From contig NZ_FMHI01000014.1 in the NCBI RefSeq assembly GCF_900090145.1, positions 119,415-183,414 on the forward strand: a stretch of 64,000 bases of DNA, in the 5' to 3' direction. The translations under genes and the position numbers were made by a program. Positions 9,966 through 18,406 of this stretch are shown here, one piece after another. The first letter of the stretch is position 1, and each line of letters starts with the position of its first letter. The DNA comes from Streptomyces sp. WMMB 322 (lineage in GTDB: Bacteria > Actinomycetota > Actinomycetes > Streptomycetales > Streptomycetaceae). The notes below the pieces were generated by a model. It was not told the DNA's origin, ran no database searches, and saw only the letters and a program-made list of their open reading frames with translations.

Positions 9966-10949
9966 TCAGGCGGTCTGCGGCACCGGCTGCTCGCCGGGCA
10001 CGAAGCCCGGGTCGACCTGGGCGGCCAGGTCCACGCCCGTCTTCGCATTGCCCCAGCTCTCGGCGTTGCGCAGATGGAAGTGGATCATCTGCCGCATGTA
10101 GCGCTCGCTGTCGCGCTTGTCGTATGCGCCGTCCGCCGCCTCCCGCAGCGTTTCCAGGGCCCGGCGGTTGGCCGGCTCCAGCTCCGCGAGCGGAAGCGGC
10201 CGGCCCTTCTCCATCGCACGCACCCAGTCCGAGTGCCCGAAGCAGACCAGCAGGTCGTCGCCGGCCTGCTCGCGCAGGAAGTCCAGATCGTCCTGGCCGT
10301 GCACCTTGTTGCCCACGACGCACAGCTGGATGCCGAAGTCCTGCGCGTACTCCTTGTACTGGCGGTAGACGGAGACGCCCTTCCGGGTGGGCTCCGCGAC
10401 GAGGAAGGTCATGTCGAATCGCGTGAACATGCCCGACGCGAAGGAGTCGCTGCCCGCCGTCATGTCGACGACCACGAACTCGTCCCGCCCGTCCACGAGA
10501 TGGTTGAGGAAGAGCTCGACCGCACCCGTCTTGGAGTGGTAGCAGGCGACACCCAGATCGGCCTCGGTGAACGGCCCGGTGGCCAGCAGCCGCACCTCGT
10601 TGCCCTCGAGGGCGACGGTGCGTGCGCACGCCTCGTGGACCGGACTGTCCTCCGTGATCCGCAGCAGACGTGAACCCCGGCCCGGCGGCGTCGTTTTGAT
10701 CATCGTCTCGGACGATGCGATGCGCGGATTGGAGCCGCGCAGCCAGTCCTTGATGAGGGGGAGCTGCGCGCCCATGGAGGGGAGCGCGGCCGCATCGGAC
10801 TCGTCCATCCCCAGTGCGGCGCCGAGGTGCTGGTTGATGTCCGCGTCCACAGCGACCACCGGAACGTGCGAGGCGGCCAGCTGACGGATGAACAGTGAGG
10901 ACAGCGTCGTCTTGCCACTGCCGCCCTTGCCGACGAAAGCGATTTTCAT
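9966..10949 (-). CDS. CooC/ParA-type P-loop ATPase
   Basis: 327 residues starting MKIAFVGKGGSGKTT, a deviant Walker A of the SIMIBI/MinD class. DADINQHLGAALG follows (Walker A-prime region), then VDMTAGSDSF (Walker B) and a nucleotide-specificity NKV near residue 223. CooC-like ATPases load metal into enzymes such as CO dehydrogenase, while ParA/MinD relatives position cell structures. No metalloenzyme gene is adjacent and no membrane-targeting helix is obvious, so the cargo is unknown. The gene faces the deacetylase gene and diverges from the Fic-like gene. Confidence 0.8.
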   Translation of the reverse strand: MKIAFVGKGGSGKTTLSSLFIRQLAASHVPVVAVDADINQHLGAALGMDESDAAALPSMGAQLPLIKDWLRGSNPRIASSETMIKTTPPGRGSRLLRITEDSPVHEACARTVALEGNEVRLLATGPFTEADLGVACYHSKTGAVELFLNHLVDGRDEFVVVDMTAGSDSFASGMFTRFDMTFLVAEPTRKGVSVYRQYKEYAQDFGIQLCVVGNKVHGQDDLDFLREQAGDDLLVCFGHSDWVRAMEKGRPLPLAELEPANRRALETLREAADGAYDKRDSERYMRQMIHFHLRNAESWGNAKTGVDLAAQVDPGFVPGEQPVPQTA

Positions 10950-11044
10950 GTACGAGAGCGTAAAGGGGGCGACCCCGAGGCCGCCGGGACGAGCTGAGAG
11001 GGATCACTCGTTCGTGCGACGCGAGTTGCGGCGCGGCCTGCGCG

Positions 11045-11057
11045 TAGGGTCATACGC
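11045..11057 (+). promoter_or_regulatory. -10 element of a probable leaderless transcript
   Basis: TAGGGT (11045-11050) is followed by 7 nt and then the ATG of the Fic-like gene at 11058. There is no Shine-Dalgarno, so transcription probably starts at the ATG. Confidence 0.5.
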
Positions 11058-11879
11058 ATGAGTAGCTCCGCTGATCCCCTGGCGCCGCTGGGGGCGCTGC
11101 CCGGCGTCCCGGACGCCGTCGAGTCCGTGCGGAAGTCCGTGGACAGGATCTACGGGCACCGCGTGATGCGCCGCCGCAGCGGTGAGGTGAGCGCGGAGGC
11201 GGCGCTGCGCGGGGCACGCGCCTCCGCCGCGCTCGAGGGTGCCGACTGGGAACTGGAAGAACTGCGCCGGCGCACCGACTTCGGCGGCGAGGGCGAACCC
11301 CGCACCGTCGGCGCCGCCCTCCGCACGACCGCCGAGTCGGGGCAACTCCTCGACGTATGGCGGCAGTCGCCCCTGCGGGTGCTGGCCCGGCTGCATCTCG
11401 TCGCCGCGGGAGGCACCGGGGACGACGCCGCGGTCGGCAGGCCGCGGCTCGCGGGCGAGCCGGTGAGCGGCCCCCCGCCCGGGAAGGAACCGCCGGCCGC
11501 GGAAGAGGTGGCTGCGCGCCTGGACGCGCTCGCCCGGATCGTGGTGGACGGCAGTGAGGCACCGGCGCTGGTGGTCGCGGCGGTCGTGCACGGGGAACTG
11601 GCGACGCTGCGCCCCTTCGTCTCATGCAACGGTCTCGTGGCGCGCGCGGCCGAGCGCATCGTCCTGGTCGGGAGCGGCCTGGACCCCAAGTCGATCTGCC
11701 CCGCCGAGGTCGGCCAGGCCGAGCTGGGCCGCGAGGCGTACGAGGGCGCGCTGGCCGGTTACGCCTCCGGGACGCCCGAGGGCATGGCCGAATGGATCGG
11801 GCACTGCGGGCAGGCGCTCGAACTCGGCGCGCGCGAGACCACGGCCGTGTGCGAGGCGCTGCAGCGGGGCGCCGCGTAG
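11058..11879 (+). CDS. Degenerate Fic-like protein with an intact inhibitory motif
   Basis: 273 residues, Ala-rich and helical. Residues 185-196, RPFVSCNGLVAR, align with the Fic catalytic motif HPFxxGNGRxxR, but the catalytic His is Arg, the first Gly is Cys and the phosphate-binding Arg is Leu. Upstream, S56-AAL-E60-G61 fits the Fic inhibitory motif (S/T)xxxE(G/N). AMPylation by the usual mechanism is thus unlikely; it may be a pseudo-enzyme or bind a nucleotide or partner. Homologues next to the HAD/ssd cluster are sometimes labelled oxidoreductase, for which I see no support. Probably leaderless. Transcribed toward the HAD gene. Confidence 0.6.
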   Translation: MSSSADPLAPLGALPGVPDAVESVRKSVDRIYGHRVMRRRSGEVSAEAALRGARASAALEGADWELEELRRRTDFGGEGEPRTVGAALRTTAESGQLLDVWRQSPLRVLARLHLVAAGGTGDDAAVGRPRLAGEPVSGPPPGKEPPAAEEVAARLDALARIVVDGSEAPALVVAAVVHGELATLRPFVSCNGLVARAAERIVLVGSGLDPKSICPAEVGQAELGREAYEGALAGYASGTPEGMAEWIGHCGQALELGARETTAVCEALQRGAA

Positions 11880-12362
11880 TCCCGACGGCTGCTCGCCCTG
11901 CTGGTCCCGAGGTCGCCGGTCCGCGTGCGCTCCTCTTGCGGGAACCCGCCGGCGGGGCGGTGCGGGGCGGGACCGGACGGGCGGGTGAGGGCGGTGCGTA
12001 AGTGCGAACGCGGGGGGCGGAGTTCGTGATCCGCGCCCGGGTGCCGCGAGCGCGGCACCGTGACCGAAGCCGCAGAGTTGCGGCGGCACCGCCGTGGCGG
12101 TGCCGCCGCTGGCACGGATACCGGGTTACCAGTGCGTGCTCTCGTAGTGCCGGTCAGGCCGGGTACTTCGCCCGTTTCCTGGCCGGCTAGCCCTGTACGT
12201 GGGCTCAGCGTCGCGTGGGTGCCCTGTATTCGTGCAAGGCGGTCCGTGGGGCCTTGTGCGTACCGGCAACTCTCGTCGCCGCTGGTCTCGCGGGCCGTCA
12301 ATTCCTTTGTACTGCGCGCCACGGCTATGTGGAACCCCTGGCTTTCGAACTTTACCTTTGCC
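11880..12362. other. Intergenic region between convergent Fic-like and HAD genes
   Basis: About 480 bp. No frame in it has convincing coding features. It contains the hairpin at 12081-12108; the remainder toward 12360 is somewhat less GC-rich and shows no recognised RNA or promoter. Confidence 0.5.
12081..12108. terminator. Near-perfect hairpin (13-bp stem) between convergent genes
   Basis: 12081-12093 is the exact reverse complement of 12096-12108, with only two bases between. It lies 200 bp after the Fic-like stop and 255 bp after the HAD stop, so it can end both transcripts. Confidence 0.65.
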
Positions 12363-13205
12363 TCAAAGCCGCTCGAACCGGGCGCTCCTGCGCTGGTTCG
12401 TGTACCAGACCAGCCCGGCGGTGGCCGCTGCCGCTCCCAGCGCCGCGGCGGCGATGGCCATCGCCGGGCGCGACGGCATGGCAAGGCTCGGGACGCGCTC
12501 CTTGAGGCGGACGGGGCGGGAGAAGGTCAGGACCGGCCAGTCCCGTCCGGTCGCTTCCTTGCGCAGGGCCCGGTCGGGGTTGACCGCGTACGGATTGCCG
12601 ACGGATTCCAGCATGGGGATGTCGGTGATCGAGTCGCTGTACGCGTAGCACCGGCTCAGGTCGTATCCCTCGGACTCCGCGAGCGACGCGATGGCCTCTG
12701 CCTTGGCAGGGCCGTAGGCGTAGTACTCGATCTCGCCCGAGTAGCAGCCGTCCTCGACGACCATCCGCGTGGCCACCACGCGGTCCGCGCCGATCAATTC
12801 CCCGATGGGCTCGACGACTTCGGCGCCCGAGGTGGAGACGATGACGACGTCCCGGCCCGCGAGGTGATGCTCCTCGATGAGGGAGGCCGCCTCGTCGTAG
12901 ATGATCGGGTCGATGAGGTCGTGGATCGTCTCGGCGACGATCTCCTTCACCTGCTCGACGTTCCAGCCACGGCACAGCGCGGAGAGATACTCCCGCATCC
13001 GCTCCATCTGGTCGTGGTCGGCGCCGCCGAGGAGATATACGAACTGGGCATATGCGGTGCGGAGTACGGCACGGCGATTGATCAGGCCACCCTGGTAGAA
13101 GGATCTGCCGAAGGCGAGCGTGCTCGACTTCGCAATGACCGTCTTGTCCAGATCGAAGAACGCGGCTGTGCGGCGCATCGCTAGGTTTTCCACGAAGCCG
13201 AGCAT
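12363..13205 (-). CDS. HAD-IB family phosphatase with C-terminal membrane anchor
   Basis: 280 residues from ATG 13205 (MLGFVENLAMRR); an in-frame ATG at 13178 preceded by GGAAAA is the alternative. HAD motif I is AAFFDLDKTV, motif II is VIVSTSGAE, and motif IV is the acidic AYSDSITDIPML, a SerB-like HAD-IB set, so it is probably a phosphomonoesterase. The last 40 residues form one transmembrane helix (AMAIAAAALGAAAATAGLVWY) followed by basic residues. The equivalent gene is called morphological-differentiation-associated in Streptomyces and sits next to ssd in mycobacteria too. It diverges from the ssd/tad operon, with a 6C RNA between. Confidence 0.88.
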   Translation of the reverse strand: MLGFVENLAMRRTAAFFDLDKTVIAKSSTLAFGRSFYQGGLINRRAVLRTAYAQFVYLLGGADHDQMERMREYLSALCRGWNVEQVKEIVAETIHDLIDPIIYDEAASLIEEHHLAGRDVVIVSTSGAEVVEPIGELIGADRVVATRMVVEDGCYSGEIEYYAYGPAKAEAIASLAESEGYDLSRCYAYSDSITDIPMLESVGNPYAVNPDRALRKEATGRDWPVLTFSRPVRLKERVPSLAMPSRPAMAIAAAALGAAAATAGLVWYTNQRRSARFERL

Positions 13206-13237
13206 AGGCGCCAACCATTCGGCGTAAGGTGGGGCGC

Positions 13238-13303
13238 GTGGGTTTGCCTGAGAAGGCCCTCGGGTACACCATGGAAGTCACGGATCGTTCGCGACCGTGC
13301 TAA
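13238..13303 (+). CDS. Possible leaderless 21-aa peptide just upstream of the 6C RNA
   Basis: GTG 13238 to TAA 13301-13303 encodes VGLPEKALGY-TMEVTDRSRPC. A -10-like TAAGGT (13225-13230) lies 7 nt before the GTG, the leaderless pattern seen elsewhere in this window. The stop codon touches the 5' edge of the 6C structure. It may instead be only the promoter and 5' end of the RNA. Confidence 0.3.
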   Translation: MGLPEKALGYTMEVTDRSRPC

Positions 13304-13385
13304 CCCGGCCCGACTCCTCCCCCCCCGAGTCGGCCCTGGGGACGACCCCCGCTCTCCCCCCCGGCGGGGGTCGTCGCATGTCCAA
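13300..13385 (+). ncRNA. 6C small RNA (two C-loop hairpins)
   Basis: Two consecutive hairpins with cytosine-rich loops: stem 13310-13316/13327-13333 around a 10-nt loop with a run of 8 C, and stem 13341-13352/13364-13375 (12 perfect bp) around an 11-nt loop with 7 C. This is the defining architecture of the actinobacterial 6C RNA family (B11 in M. tuberculosis). The locus also matches: in M. tuberculosis B11 lies between ssd (Rv3660c) and the HAD gene Rv3661, the same neighbours as here. Ends are approximate. Known 6C RNAs act in trans through the C-rich loops on G-rich ribosome sites, affecting growth and envelope genes. Confidence 0.88.
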
Positions 13386-13657
13386 GGCCCTTTTCGGCTT
13401 TCACGGCCCGTTCTCCCCTCTCTCGGCGATCTTTGCCGACCCGAGCGTCGGCCCCGTCGTCTCGTAACTGAGTGTAACCATCGAGGTGCTCTGTGGGAGT
13501 CGCCAGGATGGGTGACTGAGTTATTCACAACTACCGGCATCTCCACAGTTTTGGACCATGATCACCAAGCTTTTCGCGTTCGCCGCACAGTGATTCCCGA
13601 CAGGGCCCGCAGGTGTTTGCGGGAGTGAGGCAGCGAACTGCGAAGGGGGTCCGGAAC

Positions 13658-14812
13658 GTGGCCGAAACCATTCTGATTGTCACTGAGGACGAAGAACTCC
13701 TTGACGATCTCCTGAGGCTGTGTGCAGCTGCCGGGGCAGAAGCGGAAGTTGTGCACGGAGCTCCGCACAACCGGCTGGCGTGGGCGGAGTGGGGTGGTGC
13801 GAAGGCTTGGGAGCAGGCCCCGCTGGTGCTCGTCGGAGACGACTGCGCGGGCGCTCAGGGGCTCGGAGCGGCACCCGGGGGAGAGCCTTCCGGAATCCTG
13901 CGCAGGCCGGGAGTGCTCCTCGTCGGCAAGGACATGGACGACCCGGGCGTGTGGGAGCGCGGAGCCCGCATCGGAGCCGAGGGTGTGGTCATGCTGCCCG
14001 ACGCCGAGAGCTGGCTGGCGGGCCGTATCGCGGACGCGTCGGAGTGCGTGGGCCGGTCCGCCCTGACCGTCGGGGTCCTGGGCGGCCGTGGAGGAGCCGG
14101 CGCATCGACGCTCGCCTGCGCCCTGGCGGTGACGGCCGCGCGGCAGGGAGAGCGCACCATGCTCGTCGACGGCGACGCCCTCGGCGGCGGTCTCGACGTG
14201 CTGCTCGGCGGGGAACGGACGGAGGGGCTTCGATGGCCGGCGTTCGCGGAGTCCCGGGGGCGGGTCGGCGGCGGTGCGCTCGAGGAATCGCTGCCGAGGC
14301 TGCACGACTTGAGCGTGCTCAGCTGGGACCGGGGGGACTCCGTGCTGATCCCCGCGGACGCGATGAAGTCCGTGCTCTCCGCCGCGCGGCGGCGCGGCGG
14401 CGTGGTCGTCGTCGACCTGCCCCGGCGTGTGGACGAGACGGTGGCGGAGGCCCTCGCGCAAACAGATCTCGGACTGCTCCTGGTCCCGGCGGAGTTGCGT
14501 GCCGTGGCAGCGGCCCATCGCGTCGCTTCGCGCACGCAGATGGTCCTGCGTGACCTCCGGGCCGTGGTGCGCACGCCCGGCGGCCCCGGCGGTCCGCGCG
14601 GCTACGGGCCGGGGCTCGACGAGAGCGAGGTCGCCAGGCTACTGCGCCTCCCGCTCGCGGGTGAACTGCCGTGGGAGCCGGGGCTGTTGGAGGCCGCGGA
14701 GCGGGGCGTGCCGCCCGGGGCGCGCACGGGCGGCGTGCTCGCCCGCTTCTGCAGGGAGTTCTGGGCGCAGGCACTGAGCGGCGGAGTCAGCGGCGGGGGA
14801 GTCGCCGTATGA
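13658..14812 (+). CDS. ssd: Septum-site-determining/CpaE-like protein Ssd of the Tad locus
   Basis: 384 residues from GTG 13658 (VAETILIVTEDEELL), which has GAAGGGGG upstream; the longer frame back to 13613 lacks a ribosome site. The N-terminal receiver-like domain (about 1-125) is followed by a MinD/CpaE-type ATPase domain whose P-loop, GGRGGAGAST, lacks the canonical GK(T/S) lysine, a known trait of Ssd/CpaE proteins. Ssd in mycobacteria affects septum formation; CpaE positions Tad pili. First gene of the tad operon, overlapping tadA by 4 bp. Localisation or regulation of the Tad machine is inferred. Confidence 0.88.
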   Translation: MAETILIVTEDEELLDDLLRLCAAAGAEAEVVHGAPHNRLAWAEWGGAKAWEQAPLVLVGDDCAGAQGLGAAPGGEPSGILRRPGVLLVGKDMDDPGVWERGARIGAEGVVMLPDAESWLAGRIADASECVGRSALTVGVLGGRGGAGASTLACALAVTAARQGERTMLVDGDALGGGLDVLLGGERTEGLRWPAFAESRGRVGGGALEESLPRLHDLSVLSWDRGDSVLIPADAMKSVLSAARRRGGVVVVDLPRRVDETVAEALAQTDLGLLLVPAELRAVAAAHRVASRTQMVLRDLRAVVRTPGGPGGPRGYGPGLDESEVARLLRLPLAGELPWEPGLLEAAERGVPPGARTGGVLARFCREFWAQALSGGVSGGGVAV

Positions 14813-16170
14813 GCGCGAGGCGGGGGCCGGCGCGGGCGGGTGCGCGGCGTTCCGGTGCCCCGGCCCGTGAGGGCGGGCCCGGTGCGGGCGCCGCGTCCGG
14901 GGCGGTCACGTCCCGGGCCGGGGAACCGGCACTGCTCGACGTGGTGCGCAGGCGGCTTGCCGAGACGGGAGCCGAGCCCACGCCCGCGCGGGTTGCCGCG
15001 GCGCTGCGCGCGCACGGACGGCTGCTGGGGGACAGCGCGGTGCTGGGAGTCGTGGAGGCCCTTCGCTCGGAGATGGTGGGAACGGGCCCGCTGGAGCCGT
15101 TGCTGACGGAGCCGGACGTCACGGATGTACTCGTCACCCGTCCCGACGAGGTATGGGTCGACAGGGGCAGGGGCCTGGAACGCACCGATGTCCGCTTTCC
15201 CGACGCGGCGTCCGTGCGGCGGCTCGCCCAACGGCTCGCCACATCCGCCGGCCGCCGGCTGGACGACGCGAGGCCGTGGGTGGACGCCCGGCTTCCGGAC
15301 GGCACGCGGCTGCACGCGGTGCTTCCACCGGTGGCCGTGGGGTCGACGTGCCTCTCGCTCAGGGTGGTGCGCCACAAGGCGTTCAGCCTCGATGAGTTGG
15401 TGGGCGCGGGCACGGTCCCACCGGGCGGGGAGAGCGTCCTGCGTGCCGTGCTGGAGGCGAGGCTCTCATTTCTGATCAGCGGTGGCACAGGCTCGGGCAA
15501 GACCACCCTGCTGAGTTCGCTGCTGGGGCTTGTGGGCCCTGAGGAGCGGATCGTGCTCGCCGAGGACTCGGCGGAGCTCCGCCCCGACCATCCCCACGTC
15601 GTACGTCTGGAGGCGCGTCCGGCGAACCAGGAGGGCGCGGGGCGGGTGGCGCTGGACGATCTGGTGCGGCAGGCCCTGCGCATGCGGCCGGACAGGCTGG
15701 TGGTCGGTGAGGTGCGCGGAGCCGAAGTGACCGATCTGCTGGCCGCGTTGAACACGGGTCACGAAGGCGGGTGCGGGACGGTGCACGCCAACGCCGCCGG
15801 TGATGTGCCGGCCCGGCTGGAGGCGCTGGGCACGACTGCCGGGCTGGACAGGACCGCTTTGCACAGTCAGCTTGCTGCGGCGCTCGACGTACTGGTGCAT
15901 CTGGTGCGCGACTCGTCGGGCAACCGGCGCATCGCGGAGATCCATGTGCTGTCGCGCGACGCGGAAGGGCTCGTCTCGACGGTCCCGGCCCTGGTGTGGG
16001 GCGAGTACGGGTTCCTGGAGGAGCGTGGCGCCGGCCGGTTGCGGGAGATGTGCGAGCGGGGCATGAGACGTCCGGGGGGTGTGCAAGCGGGGAGAGCGCA
16101 CGGGAGTGGCCTCCCTTCCACGGTCGGTTCCGCGTTTCCGTGCACGGCTCACGAGGAGGCGGCACTGTGA
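14809..16170 (+). CDS. tadA: Tad/Flp secretion ATPase (CpaF/TadA family)
   Basis: 453 residues; the ATG overlaps the ssd stop (ATGA), with GGGGGAG as ribosome site. Type II/IV secretion ATPase: Walker A GGTGSGKTT at about 224-232, Asp-box acidic residues AEDSAEL, Walker B region DRLVVGEVRGAE and the His box GHEGGCGTVHAN. Residues 1-45 are a Gly/Ala/Arg-rich linker. It is the cytoplasmic motor that powers pilin assembly with TadB and TadC, the next two genes. Confidence 0.95.
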   Translation: MSARRGPARAGARRSGAPAREGGPGAGAASGAVTSRAGEPALLDVVRRRLAETGAEPTPARVAAALRAHGRLLGDSAVLGVVEALRSEMVGTGPLEPLLTEPDVTDVLVTRPDEVWVDRGRGLERTDVRFPDAASVRRLAQRLATSAGRRLDDARPWVDARLPDGTRLHAVLPPVAVGSTCLSLRVVRHKAFSLDELVGAGTVPPGGESVLRAVLEARLSFLISGGTGSGKTTLLSSLLGLVGPEERIVLAEDSAELRPDHPHVVRLEARPANQEGAGRVALDDLVRQALRMRPDRLVVGEVRGAEVTDLLAALNTGHEGGCGTVHANAAGDVPARLEALGTTAGLDRTALHSQLAAALDVLVHLVRDSSGNRRIAEIHVLSRDAEGLVSTVPALVWGEYGFLEERGAGRLREMCERGMRRPGGVQAGRAHGSGLPSTVGSAFPCTAHEEAAL

Positions 16171-17108
16171 CGGGGGTTGTGGTGCAGGCAGCGACGGCCG
16201 TCGAGTCGGCCCCGGTGTATGCAGCGATGGTCTGTGCGGGGGCGGCGGCCTGGCTGATGGCCGGGCGGGACGACGGAACACGGCGGGCACGGCTGATGCT
16301 GGCGGGAGCGGGCCGCGCGGCGGAGCCCAGCCCGCGTCGGCCTTCGCGCCCGGGCGACCTCGCCGAGTTCTTACGTGCCCGGCTCGGGACTCCGTCCGGT
16401 CAGGCGTGGTGGTGCGTGCTGAGCGGGACGCTGCTCGGCCTGCTGGGTGAGTCCTGGCTTCCGGTTGTGGCCGGAGCCGCTGCGGTGCCCGTCGTACGGA
16501 GACTGCTCGTCAAGCGGCAGCGCGGCAAGGCGAACGACCACAGGGCCGCAGCCGTGATCGAGCTCTGCGCGGCGGTCTCGGGCGAGTTGCGGGCGGGCCG
16601 CCAGCCCGACCGGGCCCTGCTCTCCGTGGGCGGCATCGCGCTGAGGGAGCTGGGGGACGCCGGTGCGGCGGTGCTGGCGGCAGCCCGGTTCGGCGGCGAT
16701 GTCCCTGGGGCCTTGCGGGAAGCGGCCCGAACTCCCGGTGCGGAAGGGCTACGAGGCGTCGCGGCCTGCTGGCAGGTCGCCGTCGAGGGCGGGGCGGGCC
16801 TGGCCACCGGCCTCGACAAGGTCGGCGACGCGCTGCGGGCCGAACGTGAACAGTGCGAGGAGCTGCGGGCCTTGCTGGCGGGACCTCGTTCGACGGCCGT
16901 CGTGCTCGCGCTGCTTCCGGTCTTCGGGCTGCTGCTGGGCACAGCCATGGGTGCGGCTCCCGTGCGGGTTCTGCTGCACAGCACGGCCGGGCTGCTCTGT
17001 CTCGCCGTCGGCGGGCTTCTGGAGTGGGCGGGCATCGCCTGGGTCGCCCGGCTCGTACGGACCGCGGAGCGGTCGGGCGGGGTGCGGCGCGGAGAGGAGG
17101 GGGCATGA
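16167..17108 (+). CDS. tadB: Tad pilus inner-membrane platform protein TadB
   Basis: 313 residues, GTG overlapping the tadA stop (GTGA). The type II secretion F-like domain has helices AAVIELCAAVSGELRAGR and LATGLDKVGDALRAER, with predicted membrane segments at about 15-35, 95-125 and 245-295. TadB forms the platform together with TadC and is driven by TadA. Actinobacterial Tad platform proteins of this type are shorter and more divergent than proteobacterial ones, so the B/C naming follows gene order. Confidence 0.88.
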   Translation: MTGVVVQAATAVESAPVYAAMVCAGAAAWLMAGRDDGTRRARLMLAGAGRAAEPSPRRPSRPGDLAEFLRARLGTPSGQAWWCVLSGTLLGLLGESWLPVVAGAAAVPVVRRLLVKRQRGKANDHRAAAVIELCAAVSGELRAGRQPDRALLSVGGIALRELGDAGAAVLAAARFGGDVPGALREAARTPGAEGLRGVAACWQVAVEGGAGLATGLDKVGDALRAEREQCEELRALLAGPRSTAVVLALLPVFGLLLGTAMGAAPVRVLLHSTAGLLCLAVGGLLEWAGIAWVARLVRTAERSGGVRRGEEGA

Positions 17109-17932
17109 ACGCGGCGTACCACGGCATCCCCACGGAGGCGCTGATGTGGCTGGTGCTGCTGGTAAGCGGAACGTGCACGGCGGGTTCCGCGCGGGAGATG
17201 TGGCGGGACCGCACAGTGCGGCGCCGGACGCGGGAACTGCTGCCGGCAACCGGCGTCGAGCCGACCGGCAGGGGACGGCGCCTGCTTGGCGGGCTCGTTG
17301 GCCGGCGGGCCCGTACGGGCAGCCGCCGCGGACTGCGGGAGGCCGGGGTGGCGCTGGGCGTCACCGCCCTTGCCGTGGTCGTGATCGGCGGAGTCACCGG
17401 ATGGGTCGTCGCGGGAGCTGGGGCGTACGGCGTGAGGTGGTGGATGCGTCGTCAGGAGGCAACGGGAGCGTCGGCGGACGAGACGACAGAAGCAAGCGCC
17501 GCAGCCGAACAGCTGCCGCTGGCCGCGGAGTTGATGGCGGCCTGCCTGGCAGCCGGTTCGGGCCCGGCCCAGGCCGCCGACGCGGTCGGTCGCTCGCTGG
17601 GCGGGCCCCTGGGCATACGCCTGATCCGTACCGCCACGGAACTGCGGCTCGGAGCGGAACCCGCAGCGGCGTGGGCGCACTTCGCGTCCCTGCCGGGCAG
17701 CGAGGGCTTCGTCCGCAGCATGGAACGCGCCGGTACGGCAGGAGCACCCGCCGTGGCCCAGGTGACACGGCTGACGGGGGAGCTCCGTGCCCGTCGGGCA
17801 CGCCATGCCTCGGCCCGGGCGCGGAGGGCCGCGGTTCTCGTGACCGGCCCGCTGGGGCTGTGCTTCCTCCCCGCCTTTCTCGCGGTCGGAGTCGCACCCG
17901 TCGTGATGGGACTCGCGGGGTCGCTGCTGTGA
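17105..17932 (+). CDS. tadC: Tad pilus platform protein TadC
   Basis: 275 residues from ATG 17105, overlapping the tadB stop by 4 bp. An N-terminal hydrophobic helix (ALMWLVLLVSGTC), a second pair at about 88-115, a T2SSF helical region LAAELMAACLAAGSG and a C-terminal helix pair ending GLAGSLL. Partner of TadB. After it comes a 219-bp gap before the pilin gene, the only sizeable break in the operon. Confidence 0.88.
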   Translation: MNAAYHGIPTEALMWLVLLVSGTCTAGSAREMWRDRTVRRRTRELLPATGVEPTGRGRRLLGGLVGRRARTGSRRGLREAGVALGVTALAVVVIGGVTGWVVAGAGAYGVRWWMRRQEATGASADETTEASAAAEQLPLAAELMAACLAAGSGPAQAADAVGRSLGGPLGIRLIRTATELRLGAEPAAAWAHFASLPGSEGFVRSMERAGTAGAPAVAQVTRLTGELRARRARHASARARRAAVLVTGPLGLCFLPAFLAVGVAPVVMGLAGSLL

Positions 17933-18151
17933 ATGCGGTGCCTCGCAGGGGGGCGAGAGCCGCGGCAGACAGGCGATCGAAGGGGATCGGTCGCCTCGGC
18001 AAAGGCAGCGCAACGGGAGCGCCGGCGAAACGAGACAGCCGGGAGAACCGGGAGAACACGAACTCTGCAGAACACGAACACCGCGGAACACGAACACCGC
18101 GGAACACGCACGCCGAACACCAGTAGCTCAAGAACGACAGCAGGGGGAACC
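17933..18151. other. Gap between tadC and the pilin gene, with short tandem repeats
   Basis: 219 bp. Positions about 18053-18110 hold a 16-bp tandem unit AACACGAACACCGCGG (exact copies at 18071-18086 and 18087-18102, degenerate ones on each side). The frames through it have no recognisable product. A pilin-specific promoter may lie here, but none is obvious. Confidence 0.6.
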
Positions 18152-18406
18152 ATGTCCGGGAAATTCCGTGACGCCGCATGTGCCGTACGCCTGAGGACCG
18201 TACGGCTGGCCGCCACCGTCCGTTGCAGGGTGCGGGAAGCCGGAGGACGACTGACGTCGGACGCGGGCATGAGCACGGCGGAGTACGCGGTGGGGACCAT
18301 CGCCGCGTGCGGCTTTGCCGCTGTGCTCTACAAGGTCGTGACGAGCGGCTCGGTCAGCGGCGAGCTTCAGCAAGCGGTCGAGAGGGCTCTTGATGCCCGC
18401 TTCTGA
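18152..18406 (+). CDS. DUF4244 small membrane protein, probable Flp-type pilin
   Basis: 84 residues from ATG 18152, with AGGGGGAA upstream. After a basic N-terminus comes GMSTAEYAVGT-IAACGFAAVLYKVV, a pilin-like helix with the conserved Glu five residues after the Gly (G-x4-E), then a short tail. This matches DUF4244 proteins found in actinobacterial Tad loci. It is the likely major pilin polymerised by TadABC after prepilin cleavage; no prepilin peptidase gene is present in the window. It overlaps tadE by 14 bp. Confidence 0.88.
   Translation: MSGKFRDAACAVRLRTVRLAATVRCRVREAGGRLTSDAGMSTAEYAVGTIAACGFAAVLYKVVTSGSVSGELQQAVERALDARF

Noticed and set aside
12299..12316. CCGTCAATTCCTTT, identical to a conserved 16S rRNA segment (reverse orientation)
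   Set aside because: Only 14 bases match and flanking sequence diverges at once; expected by chance in a 64-kb window.
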